A stretch of 64,000 bases of DNA from NCBI GenBank assembly GCA_046328995.1, contig JAXLVN010000004.1:62001-126000 (forward strand), read 5' to 3'. The notes under the pieces are model-generated. The model was not told the DNA's origin. It ran no database searches and saw only the letters and a list, made by a program, of their open reading frames with translations. Below, piece by piece: positions 42,200-51,496 of this stretch. The stretch is from JADJXV01 sp046328995. Lineage in GTDB: Bacteria; Bacteroidota; Ignavibacteria; Kapaibacteriales; UBA961. Numbering within the stretch: position 1 is the stretch's first letter; each line of letters opens with the position of its first letter. Position numbers and translations under genes: made by a program.

Positions 42200-44557
42200 A
42201 TGCTTTCTCTGCTTATCCGCTACGGATGCGCGGGCGTTTGCGCGTTTGCTCTCTGCTGCTTGCCCGGCGTAGCGCACAGCGCGCCGATTGATGACGCTCC
42301 GTTTAGGGGAATTGTTCTCGACTCGGTGACGCACAATCCGCTCGTCGGCGCCACGGTCGAACTCCTCCCCATCAAAAAAGGGTGTATTACCCAAAAGCGC
42401 GGGGTGTTTTCGTGTGGGAATATTCCTGCCGGCGATTATACACTTCTCGTCAAATATGTTGGTTATCAGACTATTACAAGAAAAATTACTCTTCCTCTCA
42501 AGAATTCTCTCACGATAAACATACAGCCATCGGCCGTTGCGCTCAAGACCACGATTATCGAAGGTGAACGTGAAAAAACGAATGCCCCGACGAAGCAAAC
42601 GGTGATGATTACGACCGCAGAATTGGACGAGCACCGCGGGCAAACGCTCGGCGACGCGCTCAAAAATATCAATGGTGTTACGACTTTACAGACGGGACCA
42701 TCTATTTCCAAGCCCGTCATTCACGGTCTGCACTCACAACGTATTACGGTGATGAATGCGGGCGTGGCGCAGGAGGGTCAGCAATGGGGAGCAGAGCATG
42801 CGCCGGAAATTGACCCATTTTCAATTTCAACTATCGAAGTCCTCAAAGGCGCCGCGACGGTCGAGTATGGCGCCGGCGCGATTGGCGGCGTGATCCGCGT
42901 CGAACCGAGAGAATTACCCACGACGCCTATTATCGGCGGAGAATTCACGGCAAATGGTTTTACGAATAATCGTCAGGGCGCTGCTTCCGTGCTTCTTGAG
43001 GGTGGCGTTCCGTCGGTGGAAGGAATGGGCTGGCGCGTGCAGGCAAGCGGACGTAAAGCCGGGAATTCCGAAACGCGGGAGTATTGGCTCGGCAATACCG
43101 GTTTTGAAGAATTGAATGCTTCGGCTGCCTTCGGGTATGCGGCAGAAGATTATACAATCAAAGGGTATTACTCGCATTTCGGCACGACGCTCGGGGTGTT
43201 TGTGGGTTCGCATTTTGGCAATCAGGACGACCTCATGCGCGCTATTACTGCCGGGCGTCCGCTCACGGAGTATGATTTTAGCTATACCATTGCCGGTCCG
43301 AAACAGGTAATTGCGCATGATTTATGGACCGTAAACGCGACCTATCGCCTGAGTGACGCATGGAAAATCGAGTCGCAGTATGGCTATCAAGTGAATAATC
43401 GTGAGGAATTTGACGCCCGCAAGCGCTACAGCGACTCGCTCACCAATGAACTCGTGCCGTCGTTTTCGCTTAATCTGAGGAGTACTTCATTAGACGCCAA
43501 ACTGCGTTTTACGCCGGAAGGCGCGCTGAGTGCGACCTTTGGCGCAAGTGGAATTTATCAGGTCAATGTCGGACAAAGCGTGACGTATTTAATCCCCAAT
43601 TTTTCGGTCAGTGGACTCAGCGGGTATGCAATCGGCACGTGGACGACGCCCGAACTGATTGTAAATTCAGGACTTCGGTTCGACGTGCGCTCGCAACGTA
43701 CGTATCAATACACGCCGCGCAATGTGCCGGACTCGAGCGTGACCTATACCGGTCTGTCGGGTTCGCTTGGCGCGCTTTGGACGCTCTCCCACGATGCCAC
43801 GCTCGGCGGGAATTTCTCGACGACGTATCGTATTCCATCAATCAATGAACTGTATTCGGACGGCGTGCATCATGGTACGGCGCAGTATGAGATTGGCGAT
43901 CGCGCGCTCAAGCCGGAACGGGGGATTTCGGCGGATATGACATTCAAGGTCACGACGCCGAGAGTGACTACAGAAATCAGCGCGTATCTGCACTATTTTA
44001 ATGGGTTTATCTATTCAGCACCGGCACTGCGTACGATTCTTACATTACGAGGCGCTTTCCCGGTATTTGAATACCGGCAGTCGAGCGCGATGATCACGGG
44101 AATGGATGCAAATTTCTCGTATTCGGCAACGGAACTCCTGCGTGTAGATGCTTCACTTTCATGGCTGTTAGGTCAGAATCTCGACTCGCTTGAACCGCTG
44201 TTTCAAATGCCGGCGCCGAGAGCAAAGCTCGGCGCGCATTTTCATCTCGGTGATTGGGGTGAATTACTGCATAATTACTTTGAAATCAACGGACAATTCG
44301 TAGCGAGGCAAGCAAATTATCCCGAAAATGCCGACTATATTCCACCGCCTGCGGGCTATGCACTGTTTGATGTGTCGGCGGGAACAGAAATTCCAATCTC
44401 CGAGACGCATAAAATCCATCTCAATGCCGGAGTCCAAAATATTTTCGACCGGGAGTATCGTGATTACCTGAGCCGTTTTCGGTATTTTACGGCCGATGTG
44501 GGACGCACCTTTATCGTGAGAGTCAAGATTCCTTTCGGTGAATTTCCGGATGAGTAG
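42200..44557 (+). CDS. TonB-dependent receptor, metal (zinc/copper)-type
   Basis: Outer-membrane receptor of 785 residues. Signal peptide ends near residue 27. A CarboxypepD_reg-like domain (FRGIVLDSVTHNPLVGATVE) covers about 33-105. The plug carries PVIHGLHSQRITVMNAG and GQQWGAEHAPEIDPF, a loop shared with ZnuD-like and other metal receptors, then the barrel ending in TFIVRVKIPFGEFPDE. The family and its neighbours (a His/Cys-rich protein upstream, a lipoprotein 75 bp downstream) suggest import of zinc or copper complexes. Its start lies 29 bp after a MITE-like element that may supply or disturb its leader. Confidence 0.88.
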   Translation: MLSLLIRYGCAGVCAFALCCLPGVAHSAPIDDAPFRGIVLDSVTHNPLVGATVELLPIKKGCITQKRGVFSCGNIPAGDYTLLVKYVGYQTITRKITLPLKNSLTINIQPSAVALKTTIIEGEREKTNAPTKQTVMITTAELDEHRGQTLGDALKNINGVTTLQTGPSISKPVIHGLHSQRITVMNAGVAQEGQQWGAEHAPEIDPFSISTIEVLKGAATVEYGAGAIGGVIRVEPRELPTTPIIGGEFTANGFTNNRQGAASVLLEGGVPSVEGMGWRVQASGRKAGNSETREYWLGNTGFEELNASAAFGYAAEDYTIKGYYSHFGTTLGVFVGSHFGNQDDLMRAITAGRPLTEYDFSYTIAGPKQVIAHDLWTVNATYRLSDAWKIESQYGYQVNNREEFDARKRYSDSLTNELVPSFSLNLRSTSLDAKLRFTPEGALSATFGASGIYQVNVGQSVTYLIPNFSVSGLSGYAIGTWTTPELIVNSGLRFDVRSQRTYQYTPRNVPDSSVTYTGLSGSLGALWTLSHDATLGGNFSTTYRIPSINELYSDGVHHGTAQYEIGDRALKPERGISADMTFKVTTPRVTTEISAYLHYFNGFIYSAPALRTILTLRGAFPVFEYRQSSAMITGMDANFSYSATELLRVDASLSWLLGQNLDSLEPLFQMPAPRAKLGAHFHLGDWGELLHNYFEINGQFVARQANYPENADYIPPPAGYALFDVSAGTEIPISETHKIHLNAGVQNIFDREYRDYLSRFRYFTADVGRTFIVRVKIPFGEFPDE

Positions 44558-44631
44558 TGTTTTAGAGAATTAACATTTAAATTTACAATCGACACATTTA
44601 ATTAATTTATAACAATATCAAAAGGTTAACT

Positions 44632-45201
44632 ATGCTAAAGTATATCGGCGCGCTTGCGCTTCTTGCCCTTCTTGCCATCGGATGTGGCAGCAGTAATCCC
44701 TCGAATCCTCCTGTAGGTGTCGATCACGCGCCACCGACGACGGTCGTGATGCAGTTTATTCGCCTTGACTCCACCGGAAAAATTGTCGATACGACGATGT
44801 GCACGGTGCGTGATACGTCGGTAGTCAAGGGAAAGCCACGTGTCGAAGGTGGACTCTCGCTGCTGACAAATACAAAATATATGGGTTCACTCACGCTCCT
44901 CGACGAGTCACAGACTCCGACGAAAGACGTTACAAGTCAAATAGTTGCCGAGAAAGATGCGCATATATTCCGGTATACGGTCAAGGGGGATGTGCTCAAT
45001 GCGGTGGTGATTTCTGAACTCGACAAAGACACCAAAGGGCTCGATTTCGGGCTCACGTTCCGGGCATCAACGCTGCCGGGGAAGGTCACAATTCTTGCGG
45101 GTATGATTAATCTGATTCTTGAGCATCACGACGACGGGAATAAGGCAGGGGCGACGTTCGATACCGATATCAATCAGGATTTTCCGTTTGTGATAAAGTA
45201 G
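44632..45201 (+). CDS. Lipoprotein partner of the metal TonB receptor
   Basis: Protein of 189 residues with signal peptide and lipobox LLAIGC (Cys near residue 18). The beta-rich body ends MINLILEHHDDGNKAGATFDTDINQDFPFVIK. The EHHD and DTDIN stretch fits an exposed metal-binding edge, and lipoproteins of this design are often found right after such receptors. It is probably co-transcribed with the receptor. Specific family name not recognised. Confidence 0.72.
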   Translation: MLKYIGALALLALLAIGCGSSNPSNPPVGVDHAPPTTVVMQFIRLDSTGKIVDTTMCTVRDTSVVKGKPRVEGGLSLLTNTKYMGSLTLLDESQTPTKDVTSQIVAEKDAHIFRYTVKGDVLNAVVISELDKDTKGLDFGLTFRASTLPGKVTILAGMINLILEHHDDGNKAGATFDTDINQDFPFVIK

Positions 45202-45251
45202 GGAAGTCGTGTTGGTAAGAGGTATTTCATACATCAAAAACAGCAGCATGA

Positions 45252-45344
45252 TGACGCTGATACGCCGTGTGCCAATCGCAGTATGATAGGCGAAAATGCA
45301 CGGGTGCATCAGCGTCACATCGGCATGCATTGTAGCCGCCTATC
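45252..45344. repeat. Nested inverted repeats between convergent genes
   Basis: TGACGCTGAT (45252-45261) pairs exactly with ATCAGCGTCA (45308-45317), and GATAGGCG (45285-45292) pairs with CGCCTATC (45337-45344), the latter overlapping the stop codon of the downstream minus-strand gene. TGCAC-ggg-TGCA sits between. The set could act as terminator, REP-like element or structured RNA. Confidence 0.65.
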
Positions 45345-45744
45345 GTAGCGAGTCGCATCCGCCGGGCGCGTTATTGAGATACATATCATAGAGTTTCGAT
45401 GTAGAGGACTCGACGATACCGCCGGATTTTTTATCGACAAATTCGACTGTGCCGGTGGTAAAGTGCGGCTTTTCGCTTGAGGTATCAGCGGTAATAAGCG
45501 CGCCAATTTCACAGGCAATTTTTTGCTGTTGGTCGGTAGCACGGGTATTAAACTCGCTGTTAATAAAGGAGATGGTCAGCTCTGTGAAATTTGATGCTTT
45601 GATGTTGATATGTTCATTCGGGTATTTTTCCCCAAGGCTTTTTTGCAGGGTATTGATATACGAAAAGCTTTTCTTAATATCGCCACAGCTTGTAATTGCA
45701 AATGTAAGCAATAGTACCAGAAGATAGATACGGTAATTTTTCAT
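45340..45744 (-). CDS. Hypothetical lipoprotein
   Basis: Protein of 134 residues. Signal peptide with lipobox FAITSC (Cys near residue 20). The body is helical then beta: KKSFSYINTLQKSLGEKYPN, TELTISFINSEF, GTVEFVDKKSGG. No recognised motif or family. Lies alone on the minus strand, convergent with the metal-cassette lipoprotein across a palindromic spacer. Confidence 0.6.
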   Translation of the reverse strand: MKNYRIYLLVLLLTFAITSCGDIKKSFSYINTLQKSLGEKYPNEHINIKASNFTELTISFINSEFNTRATDQQQKIACEIGALITADTSSEKPHFTTGTVEFVDKKSGGIVESSTSKLYDMYLNNAPGGCDSLR

Positions 45745-45844
45745 AGAAATAAATTGAAAAACGATTACTAAAAATGTTGAATAAATTGTTCGCTTCCTTC
45801 TCCCCGCCTCTCAGCACCAATCAGCGTTATCAGCCTTCCTTTTC

Positions 45845-46645
45845 CTACAGCCACCACCGCTTCGTATGCAGATAATTCTCACCGAAAGGATTCAGATAGT
45901 CAAGGAATATCATAGGGATAGAGGGTTTGGGAGGTGGTGGAGTCAGTGCCCGATTAAAATTGCCACAATAAGCGAGTCCGTACGGGACTTTTTTTATAAA
46001 ATTTTCGGGATTATGGCTCTTTATAACTTTCACACTCGGAAGCAACTTCTGAAGAAACGGCATGGCGTCTCTGCCGAAAGATATTCTTTCTTCGTAAAAG
46101 CGAACATGAATCATTGTATGTACAAGCTCATCCATCATCGTTATCATATCTTGATAGACCGTTTCATCTGAAATAGTAATACTATAATAAAGTTGATGTA
46201 CATCCGGCCGTAACCCGATGCGCCGTAAGGAGTCCAAGACATGCGGCAGCCGCGGGTCTTGAATAGAGATCGCGAATGAAGATTCGATATTCAAAGGATT
46301 ATTTTTGACGGCGATGTTCAGCGTGTCACGATCGAGGTGGAGTTCGAGGATTTTGATGCAATCGACCTCATAAATCGTAGCACTTTTTTTGCGCAGCGCC
46401 GCCGGATGCGCGAGGGATTGCCATACCGTATCCTGAATGAAAATTGTATCGGCGGTTCGAAAGTTCATAGATTCATCCAAGGTAGGTAAAAACATCTCCA
46501 TGTATGTCGGATGCGCATCGTCATAGACAGCAATCGCTTCTGTAGCAAAGGATTGCAAGCGAAGCACCGCCAGGAATGCGGCAAATATCATCAGGCAGAG
46601 AATTTCTGCGATGATAATCGACCGGCGATTGTGACGGTGGCGCAT
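45845..46645 (-). CDS. Hypothetical membrane-anchored protein
   Basis: Protein of 266 residues with one N-terminal membrane helix (about residues 9-26, IIIAEILCLMIFAAFLAV) and the rest exported. Contains a proline-rich patch (LTPPPPKPSIP) near the C-terminus. No signature I recognise. Two further minus-strand hypotheticals flank it, so the 45.3-47.8 kb block may be a loose group of envelope proteins. Confidence 0.55.
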   Translation of the reverse strand: MRHRHNRRSIIIAEILCLMIFAAFLAVLRLQSFATEAIAVYDDAHPTYMEMFLPTLDESMNFRTADTIFIQDTVWQSLAHPAALRKKSATIYEVDCIKILELHLDRDTLNIAVKNNPLNIESSFAISIQDPRLPHVLDSLRRIGLRPDVHQLYYSITISDETVYQDMITMMDELVHTMIHVRFYEERISFGRDAMPFLQKLLPSVKVIKSHNPENFIKKVPYGLAYCGNFNRALTPPPPKPSIPMIFLDYLNPFGENYLHTKRWWL

Positions 46646-46770
46646 AACAAAGCTTAACTAATAGTTTCAGAAGATTACTACGACAATTATTACAGAAATA
46701 AGAGAACGAAACACCTTACTTCTTCGCTACCTACTATTTGAGCCGGAAATGGCTCGTACCCGGGTCAAAC

Positions 46771-47805
46771 CTATAATTTCTTATGTCTAATTTTCAAAAG
46801 ATACTCTTTCATACGATTGATATCCGCTTCCGGTAATTGATACGTGACTTGTGGGGTACGGGGCAAGACAATTTCAAATAAAATATACTCGTTGAAATAT
46901 TTATTATAAACGGCATCATATAACCGTGTAAACTGTGGACCCGTAAAATCATATTTGATGTTTTTAGGAGGTTCGTTTTTTACATTTTCCATTGTGACAA
47001 GCACTGTTAGCAGACTTTCTTTATCTTCGAGTGTTGAATACTGCCCGGGTCGAACACCCATAGATTCTTTATATCCGGGTTCATACTCCCAAAGTGCTTT
47101 CGCAATTGCATATCCCGTCCATTCACCGCTCGCTGCTACACTGATTTTCGTATCTGAAACTTTCTTCACCGTAACCTGAGGGTTAAAACACCAATCTTCT
47201 GTGTTCCTTTTGTCTCTCTTGAAAATTGTAGCCAATGCCTTCTTAATTCTCGGGTTATTTCTATTTAAAATCTGTGCGATTGTTATCTCCTCGACGGCAT
47301 CGGCAAGGTTGTCGGTGAGGAGATATGTGTCGGCCAGGAACCAATGAGCCATATAATCGATGTAATTATTGCGTATGGCTTTTTTATACCATTCGATCGC
47401 ATTGTCGTATTCACCTTTTTGTCCATAGACCTGTCCGATATATGTCATGACAAAGTACAGCTTGGGATCTACGTCGATTGCTAATTTATAATAAAATAAA
47501 GCACTATCTGCGTTGCCACCGGCGAAATGACTCTCGGCTTTATCTAACCACACCTTTGCTTTGCCTTCTACCTGAAACGGATAGGTGAACAGTCCCGAGT
47601 CTGTCGTGACCCGATAGCTAAATTGATCGATAATGTTATCGGAGTAATCGATACACTTAATCTCTTCGTTCAATGCTTCAAAGGAGTAGGTTAGCTTTGA
47701 ATCAGTGGCCATTTTGAGGATTTCTATCGAAGTATGCAATTTCTGAGCATACGTTTCTGATGAAAGAACCACCAGAAGAACAACCGTTAGTATATACTTT
47801 ACCAT
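46771..47805 (-). CDS. Exported TPR protein
   Basis: Protein of 344 residues with a signal peptide (LTVVLLVVLSSETYAQ). Residues about 85-200 carry TPR units (DSALFYYKLAIDVDPK, GQKGEYDNAIEWYKKAI, LADAVEEITIAQIL). The C-terminal part (VKKVSDTKISVAASGEWTGYAIAKALW) is a beta domain of unknown type. A protein-interaction role in the periplasm is likely; partner unknown. Confidence 0.7.
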   Translation of the reverse strand: MVKYILTVVLLVVLSSETYAQKLHTSIEILKMATDSKLTYSFEALNEEIKCIDYSDNIIDQFSYRVTTDSGLFTYPFQVEGKAKVWLDKAESHFAGGNADSALFYYKLAIDVDPKLYFVMTYIGQVYGQKGEYDNAIEWYKKAIRNNYIDYMAHWFLADTYLLTDNLADAVEEITIAQILNRNNPRIKKALATIFKRDKRNTEDWCFNPQVTVKKVSDTKISVAASGEWTGYAIAKALWEYEPGYKESMGVRPGQYSTLEDKESLLTVLVTMENVKNEPPKNIKYDFTGPQFTRLYDAVYNKYFNEYILFEIVLPRTPQVTYQLPEADINRMKEYLLKIRHKKL

Positions 47806-48001
47806 AAGAGTAGATAAATAAATGTGAATAAATAAATGTAAATACAGTAATTCGAACGTTACTCGACGTGTGAAGAATACCGCGAAGAGCCGGTAATACG
47901 TGCCTAGAGTACATTGAGAATGTGTTAACGAGACAGTAGGTACGGTTATCGGAAGAAGTATTGAGACATCAGAATAGTCAAAGATGGAACCACTATACGC
48001 A

Positions 48002-49255
48002 TCAATGCGACTCTTTCACTCCACCAATCCACACCTCCGCTGCATGATTAATTCCAAAATGATAGACAAGTTCGGGATATTCGGCGCAGTCTGCGATGAT
48101 AAAATCAGCATATTTCCCCACTTCAAGCGAACCTACCAGATGCGAGACGCCAAGCGCGGCGGCGCCATTGAGCGTTGCGGCGGTGAGAGCTTCTTCGACG
48201 GTCATTTTCATACCCGAACAGGCGAGCGAGAGGATGGTTTGCATGTTTTCCGTAAAGCACGAACCCGGATTGCAGTCGGTAGCAAGCGCGACGGCGCCGC
48301 CGCGTTCGATCATTTTACGTGCCGGCGCATACGGAAGTCGAAGTGTGTATGCCGTTCCTGGTAAAAGAGTTGCAATCGTCCCTTGCTGCGCCATTTTCTC
48401 CATTCCTTCATCCGAAATAAAGAGTAAATGATCGGCACTGATGGCGCCGATTGCCGCTGCCATTGCTGCAGCGCTCACATCGGAGAGTTCGTCGGCGTGG
48501 ACTTTCACGCGCATTCCGGCATCGAGCGCCGCGCGGAGAATTCGCTCCGACTGCGCCACAGTATAATAGCCGGTATCGGTAAAAACATCGCAGAAGTCGG
48601 CGAGGCCTTCACTTGCGACTTGGGGGATCATTTCATTGCAGATAAGATCTATATATCCTTCGCGGTTGTCGCTGAATTCAGGCGGGAAGTCATGTGCTCC
48701 GAGGAAGGTCGTTATTACCCGAATGGGGAGTTCGGCTTTCAATGTACGGGCAGCGCGGAGGAGCTTGAGTTCGCTTTCGAGTGTGAGTCCATAGCCGCTT
48801 TTGATTTCAATAGTTGTCGTGCCGTGCCGCATCGCGCTACGCGCGAGGCGGCGTCCGACGGCTTCGATTTCTTCTTGTGAGGCAGCGCGGACGGCGTTCA
48901 TCGTGCGGAGAATTCCACCACCTTCGGCAGCAATTTCCTGATAGCTCACCCCGCGCAGACGGCGGGCAAATTCACCCGAACGGCTACCGGCGAAAACGAT
49001 ATGCGTGTGGGAGTCCACGAAGCCCGGGAGCACGGTCTTACCGGCGCAGTCGATGACATGAGCGGGATGATAGTTCTGCGCATGGCAGTAGTCGGAGGCA
49101 TCTTCGGCCGAACCTGTCCAAAGGATTTTTTCATCAAACAGCATGGCAGCATTGCGGATTTCGCCGATGGATTGCATGGCAGGGCCGGCTTTCGAGAGCG
49201 CGCCATTGGAAGCAGAAGTGACAAGCGAGGAGATATTGGTAAGGAGTGTAAGCAT
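48002..49255 (-). CDS. hutI: Imidazolonepropionase
   Basis: Amidohydrolase converting imidazolone-5-propionate to N-formimino-L-glutamate in histidine breakdown. The ATG at 49255 gives 417 residues and MLTLLTNIS, matching family starts; a longer frame runs through the mobile element at 49282-49391 and is not real. Metal ligands are in DSHTHIVFAG, IKVHADEL-type (VKVHADELSD) and SADHLLFIS, and the family marks GGGILRTM and GTAYTLRLPYAPARKMI follow. Other hut genes (hutH, hutU, hutG) are not in the window. Confidence 0.95.
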   Translation of the reverse strand: MLTLLTNISSLVTSASNGALSKAGPAMQSIGEIRNAAMLFDEKILWTGSAEDASDYCHAQNYHPAHVIDCAGKTVLPGFVDSHTHIVFAGSRSGEFARRLRGVSYQEIAAEGGGILRTMNAVRAASQEEIEAVGRRLARSAMRHGTTTIEIKSGYGLTLESELKLLRAARTLKAELPIRVITTFLGAHDFPPEFSDNREGYIDLICNEMIPQVASEGLADFCDVFTDTGYYTVAQSERILRAALDAGMRVKVHADELSDVSAAAMAAAIGAISADHLLFISDEGMEKMAQQGTIATLLPGTAYTLRLPYAPARKMIERGGAVALATDCNPGSCFTENMQTILSLACSGMKMTVEEALTAATLNGAAALGVSHLVGSLEVGKYADFIIADCAEYPELVYHFGINHAAEVWIGGVKESH

Positions 49256-49281
49256 TCGAATAAGAAAATTGATTAAAAGTG

Positions 49282-49391
49282 TGTCATTCTGAAGGAGTCT
49301 TCGACTGAAGAATCGAAACGTGATGATGTCGTAACCGATTGACCGTACAGCAAGTTTCGATTCTTCACCCACCGAAGGGTTCAGAATGACA
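49282..49391 (-). mobile_element. 110-bp palindromic MITE-like element, copy 2
   Basis: TGTCATTCTGAA to TTCAGAATGACA ends, flanked on both sides by GTG (3-bp target duplication). It is an inverted copy of the element at 42061-42170. It lies 26 bp before the hutI ATG, in the same orientation relative to its downstream gene as copy 1. The stretch between arms differs most between copies. Confidence 0.88.
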
Positions 49392-49453
49392 GTGTTGTTA
49401 TAAATACGTTACTATAAAATTCATATCCGTATAACAATTCAAGAAATTAGGAT

Positions 49454-49496
49454 AAAAAAAACCTCTTGGAGCGGACGTTCCGCAGCCAAGAGGTTT
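49454..49496 (-). terminator. Terminator after dnaN
   Basis: Read on the minus strand, AAACCTCTTGG pairs with CCAAGAGGTTT around a nested GCGGA/TCCGC hairpin, followed by a T run (the AAAAAAA of 49454-49460 on the plus strand). It lies 20 bp after the dnaN stop. Confidence 0.92.
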
Positions 49497-49516
49497 ACGA
49501 TGAGAAAGAACGAATA

Positions 49517-50632
49517 TCAGCTCAAGCGGACGGGCATCACGAGCATGAGCAGTGTGCCACCGCCGCTGGTTGGATTAATGAGCGCGGCCCGGGTCGGCGT
49601 TGAGAAATTGAACGAGACTTCTGCCTGCGCGTCGTCGGTGAGCAGGTGTTGCAATGCTTCGACCACGTAGCGGTAATTAAACCCAATTTCGAAGGTCGCT
49701 CCGGCATAGTCGCAGGGTACGATTTCGGATGCATTGCTGCCCGAGTCGTCGTCTTCTCCGCTGATGGTAAGGGAATTATTATCAGCCGAGAAGCGAATTT
49801 GCTTGGACGTATCGCTCGTAAAAATTGCCACGCGCTTGATAGCCGCGAGTAAGTCTTTAGGATTAACCGAGACGGTTTTATCATTATCCGTTGGAATCAC
49901 ATTTTCATACGGCGGGAAGCGCTCGTCGATGACGCGGGTGATGATGGTCGCATTCGAGAACACAAATTGCGCATGTGTTTTAGTTACCGAGACTTCCACG
50001 CCGGAATCGACTTTTTTAAGTAAATCAATCGTGCGGGAAGGGATGATAATATCGAGGTCAGCAGGATAATCGCCGGCTTCGTTTTTGACAATCACGCGGG
50101 AGAGGCGGTAGCTGTCGGTCGCGGCCGTGCGCACCTCGCTTGTGCGGAATTGGAAGAGCACGCCGGTCATGGCAGGACGGTATTCGTCAGTCGAAACGGC
50201 GAAGGCGGTTTTGTTCGCAATAAGCTGTATATCTTCTTGATTAAAATGAATTTTCACGCTTTCGGGGAAGCCGGGAATCGTCGGGAAATCTTCGGCGTCG
50301 AGGCCATTCATGGCGTATTTACCGAAGGGAGTGGTGAGGGAAATTGCGTAATTGGAGGTTGTTGCAATCTGAATCGAGCCTTCACTGCCGAGCGCTTTGA
50401 TAATGTCATTGAGCTTGCGGGCGGGAATGAGCACGGTGCCGTCTTCTTCGTTCGTCACCGGCGCTGATGCCGAGATCGTAAGCTCTTGGTCTGTCGCAAT
50501 CAATGTAAGAGTTCCGCCGGAAACCGTGCATTGGAAATGCTCAAGGACGGGCAGCGTCGATTTCGGGGGAATTGCCGGCATTGTGCGGGCAATTATCTGT
50601 TGAAATTCCGAGAGGGAAATAGAAAATTTCAT
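49517..50632 (-). CDS. dnaN: DNA polymerase III beta subunit (sliding clamp)
   Basis: Ring-shaped processivity clamp of 371 residues. The ATG at 50632 starts MKFSISLSEFQQIIART; 12 upstream in-frame residues are not family-like. All three clamp domains are present: PPKSTLPVLEHFQ and TDQELTI, then NGLDAEDFPTIPG and ATDSYRLSRV (domain 2), then DERFPPYENVIP and the terminal LMLVMPVRLS that binds partners' clamp motifs. dnaA is not adjacent, so this is not evidence for the origin. It is divergent from psd with 97 bp between the starts. Confidence 0.98.
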   Translation of the reverse strand: MKFSISLSEFQQIIARTMPAIPPKSTLPVLEHFQCTVSGGTLTLIATDQELTISASAPVTNEEDGTVLIPARKLNDIIKALGSEGSIQIATTSNYAISLTTPFGKYAMNGLDAEDFPTIPGFPESVKIHFNQEDIQLIANKTAFAVSTDEYRPAMTGVLFQFRTSEVRTAATDSYRLSRVIVKNEAGDYPADLDIIIPSRTIDLLKKVDSGVEVSVTKTHAQFVFSNATIITRVIDERFPPYENVIPTDNDKTVSVNPKDLLAAIKRVAIFTSDTSKQIRFSADNNSLTISGEDDDSGSNASEIVPCDYAGATFEIGFNYRYVVEALQHLLTDDAQAEVSFNFSTPTRAALINPTSGGGTLLMLVMPVRLS

Positions 50633-50729
50633 TGAATTCGCTTTCAAACTAAGGATGAGACAGGACAATTTGTTATTTTGGCATGCAAATTACGAAAATC
50701 GCTCTATTTGGGAAAGAAGGAATTCAAGA

Positions 50730-51389
50730 ATGTTGACTAGATATGGATATGATAATGCTGCTATTATGATTGGTGTCGGTGCGGCTATACTTGGGATCGC
50801 GTTTGTCTTCGCACGCGGCTGGCTGGCGTGGCTGCTATCGATACTTGGCGGAGTGATTATCTGCTTTACATTATGGTTCTTTCGCGACCCGAATCGTACC
50901 ATTCCTCAGGAAGCGCTCACCGATGAGTCGGTGATTCTGGCGCCGGCAGACGGTAAGATTGTTGAAGTCACACCCGTTCGGGAAGAGAATTTTTTACATT
51001 CCGAGGCCGTTCAGATTAGTATTTTTCTCTCGCCTTTAGATGTGCATGTGAACCGTTCACCGGTGACCGGCACGGTGGGATTTTATAAATACATGCCCGG
51101 GGATTATCTGGTGGCATGGCATCCGAAATCATCGGATCTCAATGAACAGTCGAGAATTGGCGTGCAGACAAAATTCGGGAAAGTCTTGTTTAAGCAAATT
51201 ACCGGGTATCTCGCCCGGAGAATTGTCTGTGAAGTACGGGAGGGCGATACCCTTCGTTCGGGCGATAAAATCGGGATGATGAAATTCGGCTCACGCATGG
51301 ATATTATTGTGCCGACAAGCAGTCATATTTCCGTAAAAATCGGCGATGTCGTCGTGGGCGGCGAGACGATACTCGGGCGATTGAAATAA
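50730..51389 (+). CDS. psd: Phosphatidylserine decarboxylase proenzyme family
   Basis: Pyruvoyl-dependent enzyme making phosphatidylethanolamine. The ATG at 50730, with aaggaattcaag upstream, gives 219 residues, the short PSD-type length. Two membrane helices lie at residues 11-50, then ILAPADGKIVEV, LSPLDVHVNRSP and the self-cleavage site at Gly-Ser in KFGSRMDIIVP, from which the pyruvoyl group is formed. The partner synthase pssA is not in the window. Terminator at 51424-51470. Confidence 0.93.
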   Translation: MLTRYGYDNAAIMIGVGAAILGIAFVFARGWLAWLLSILGGVIICFTLWFFRDPNRTIPQEALTDESVILAPADGKIVEVTPVREENFLHSEAVQISIFLSPLDVHVNRSPVTGTVGFYKYMPGDYLVAWHPKSSDLNEQSRIGVQTKFGKVLFKQITGYLARRIVCEVREGDTLRSGDKIGMMKFGSRMDIIVPTSSHISVKIGDVVVGGETILGRLK

Positions 51390-51423
51390 TTCGGAGCGGA
51401 TATTTCCATACGAATACATCAAG

Positions 51424-51470
51424 AAAAGCTCTACTGTACTTTTTTGAGTAAGGTAGGGCTTTTGTTTTTG
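51424..51470 (+). terminator. Terminator after psd
   Basis: AAAAGCTCTAC / GTAGGGCTTTT arms (two mismatched or G-T pairs) with a T-rich tail, 34 bp after the psd stop. Confidence 0.85.
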
Positions 51471-51496
51471 TCAAGGGGTAGAATTAAAGGGGAGAA

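Noticed and set aside
42110..42643. 177-codon minus frame over the TonB receptor start
   Set aside because: It is a shadow of the receptor gene and the palindromic element, with no signal or family pattern.
49256..49372. N-terminal extension of HutI
   Set aside because: It runs through the 110-bp mobile element; the family start is at 49255.
49517..50730. dnaN region as the replication origin
   Set aside because: No dnaA, no cluster of DnaA boxes (TTATCCACA-type) and no AT-rich unwinding region seen; dnaN is often separate from the origin in this group.
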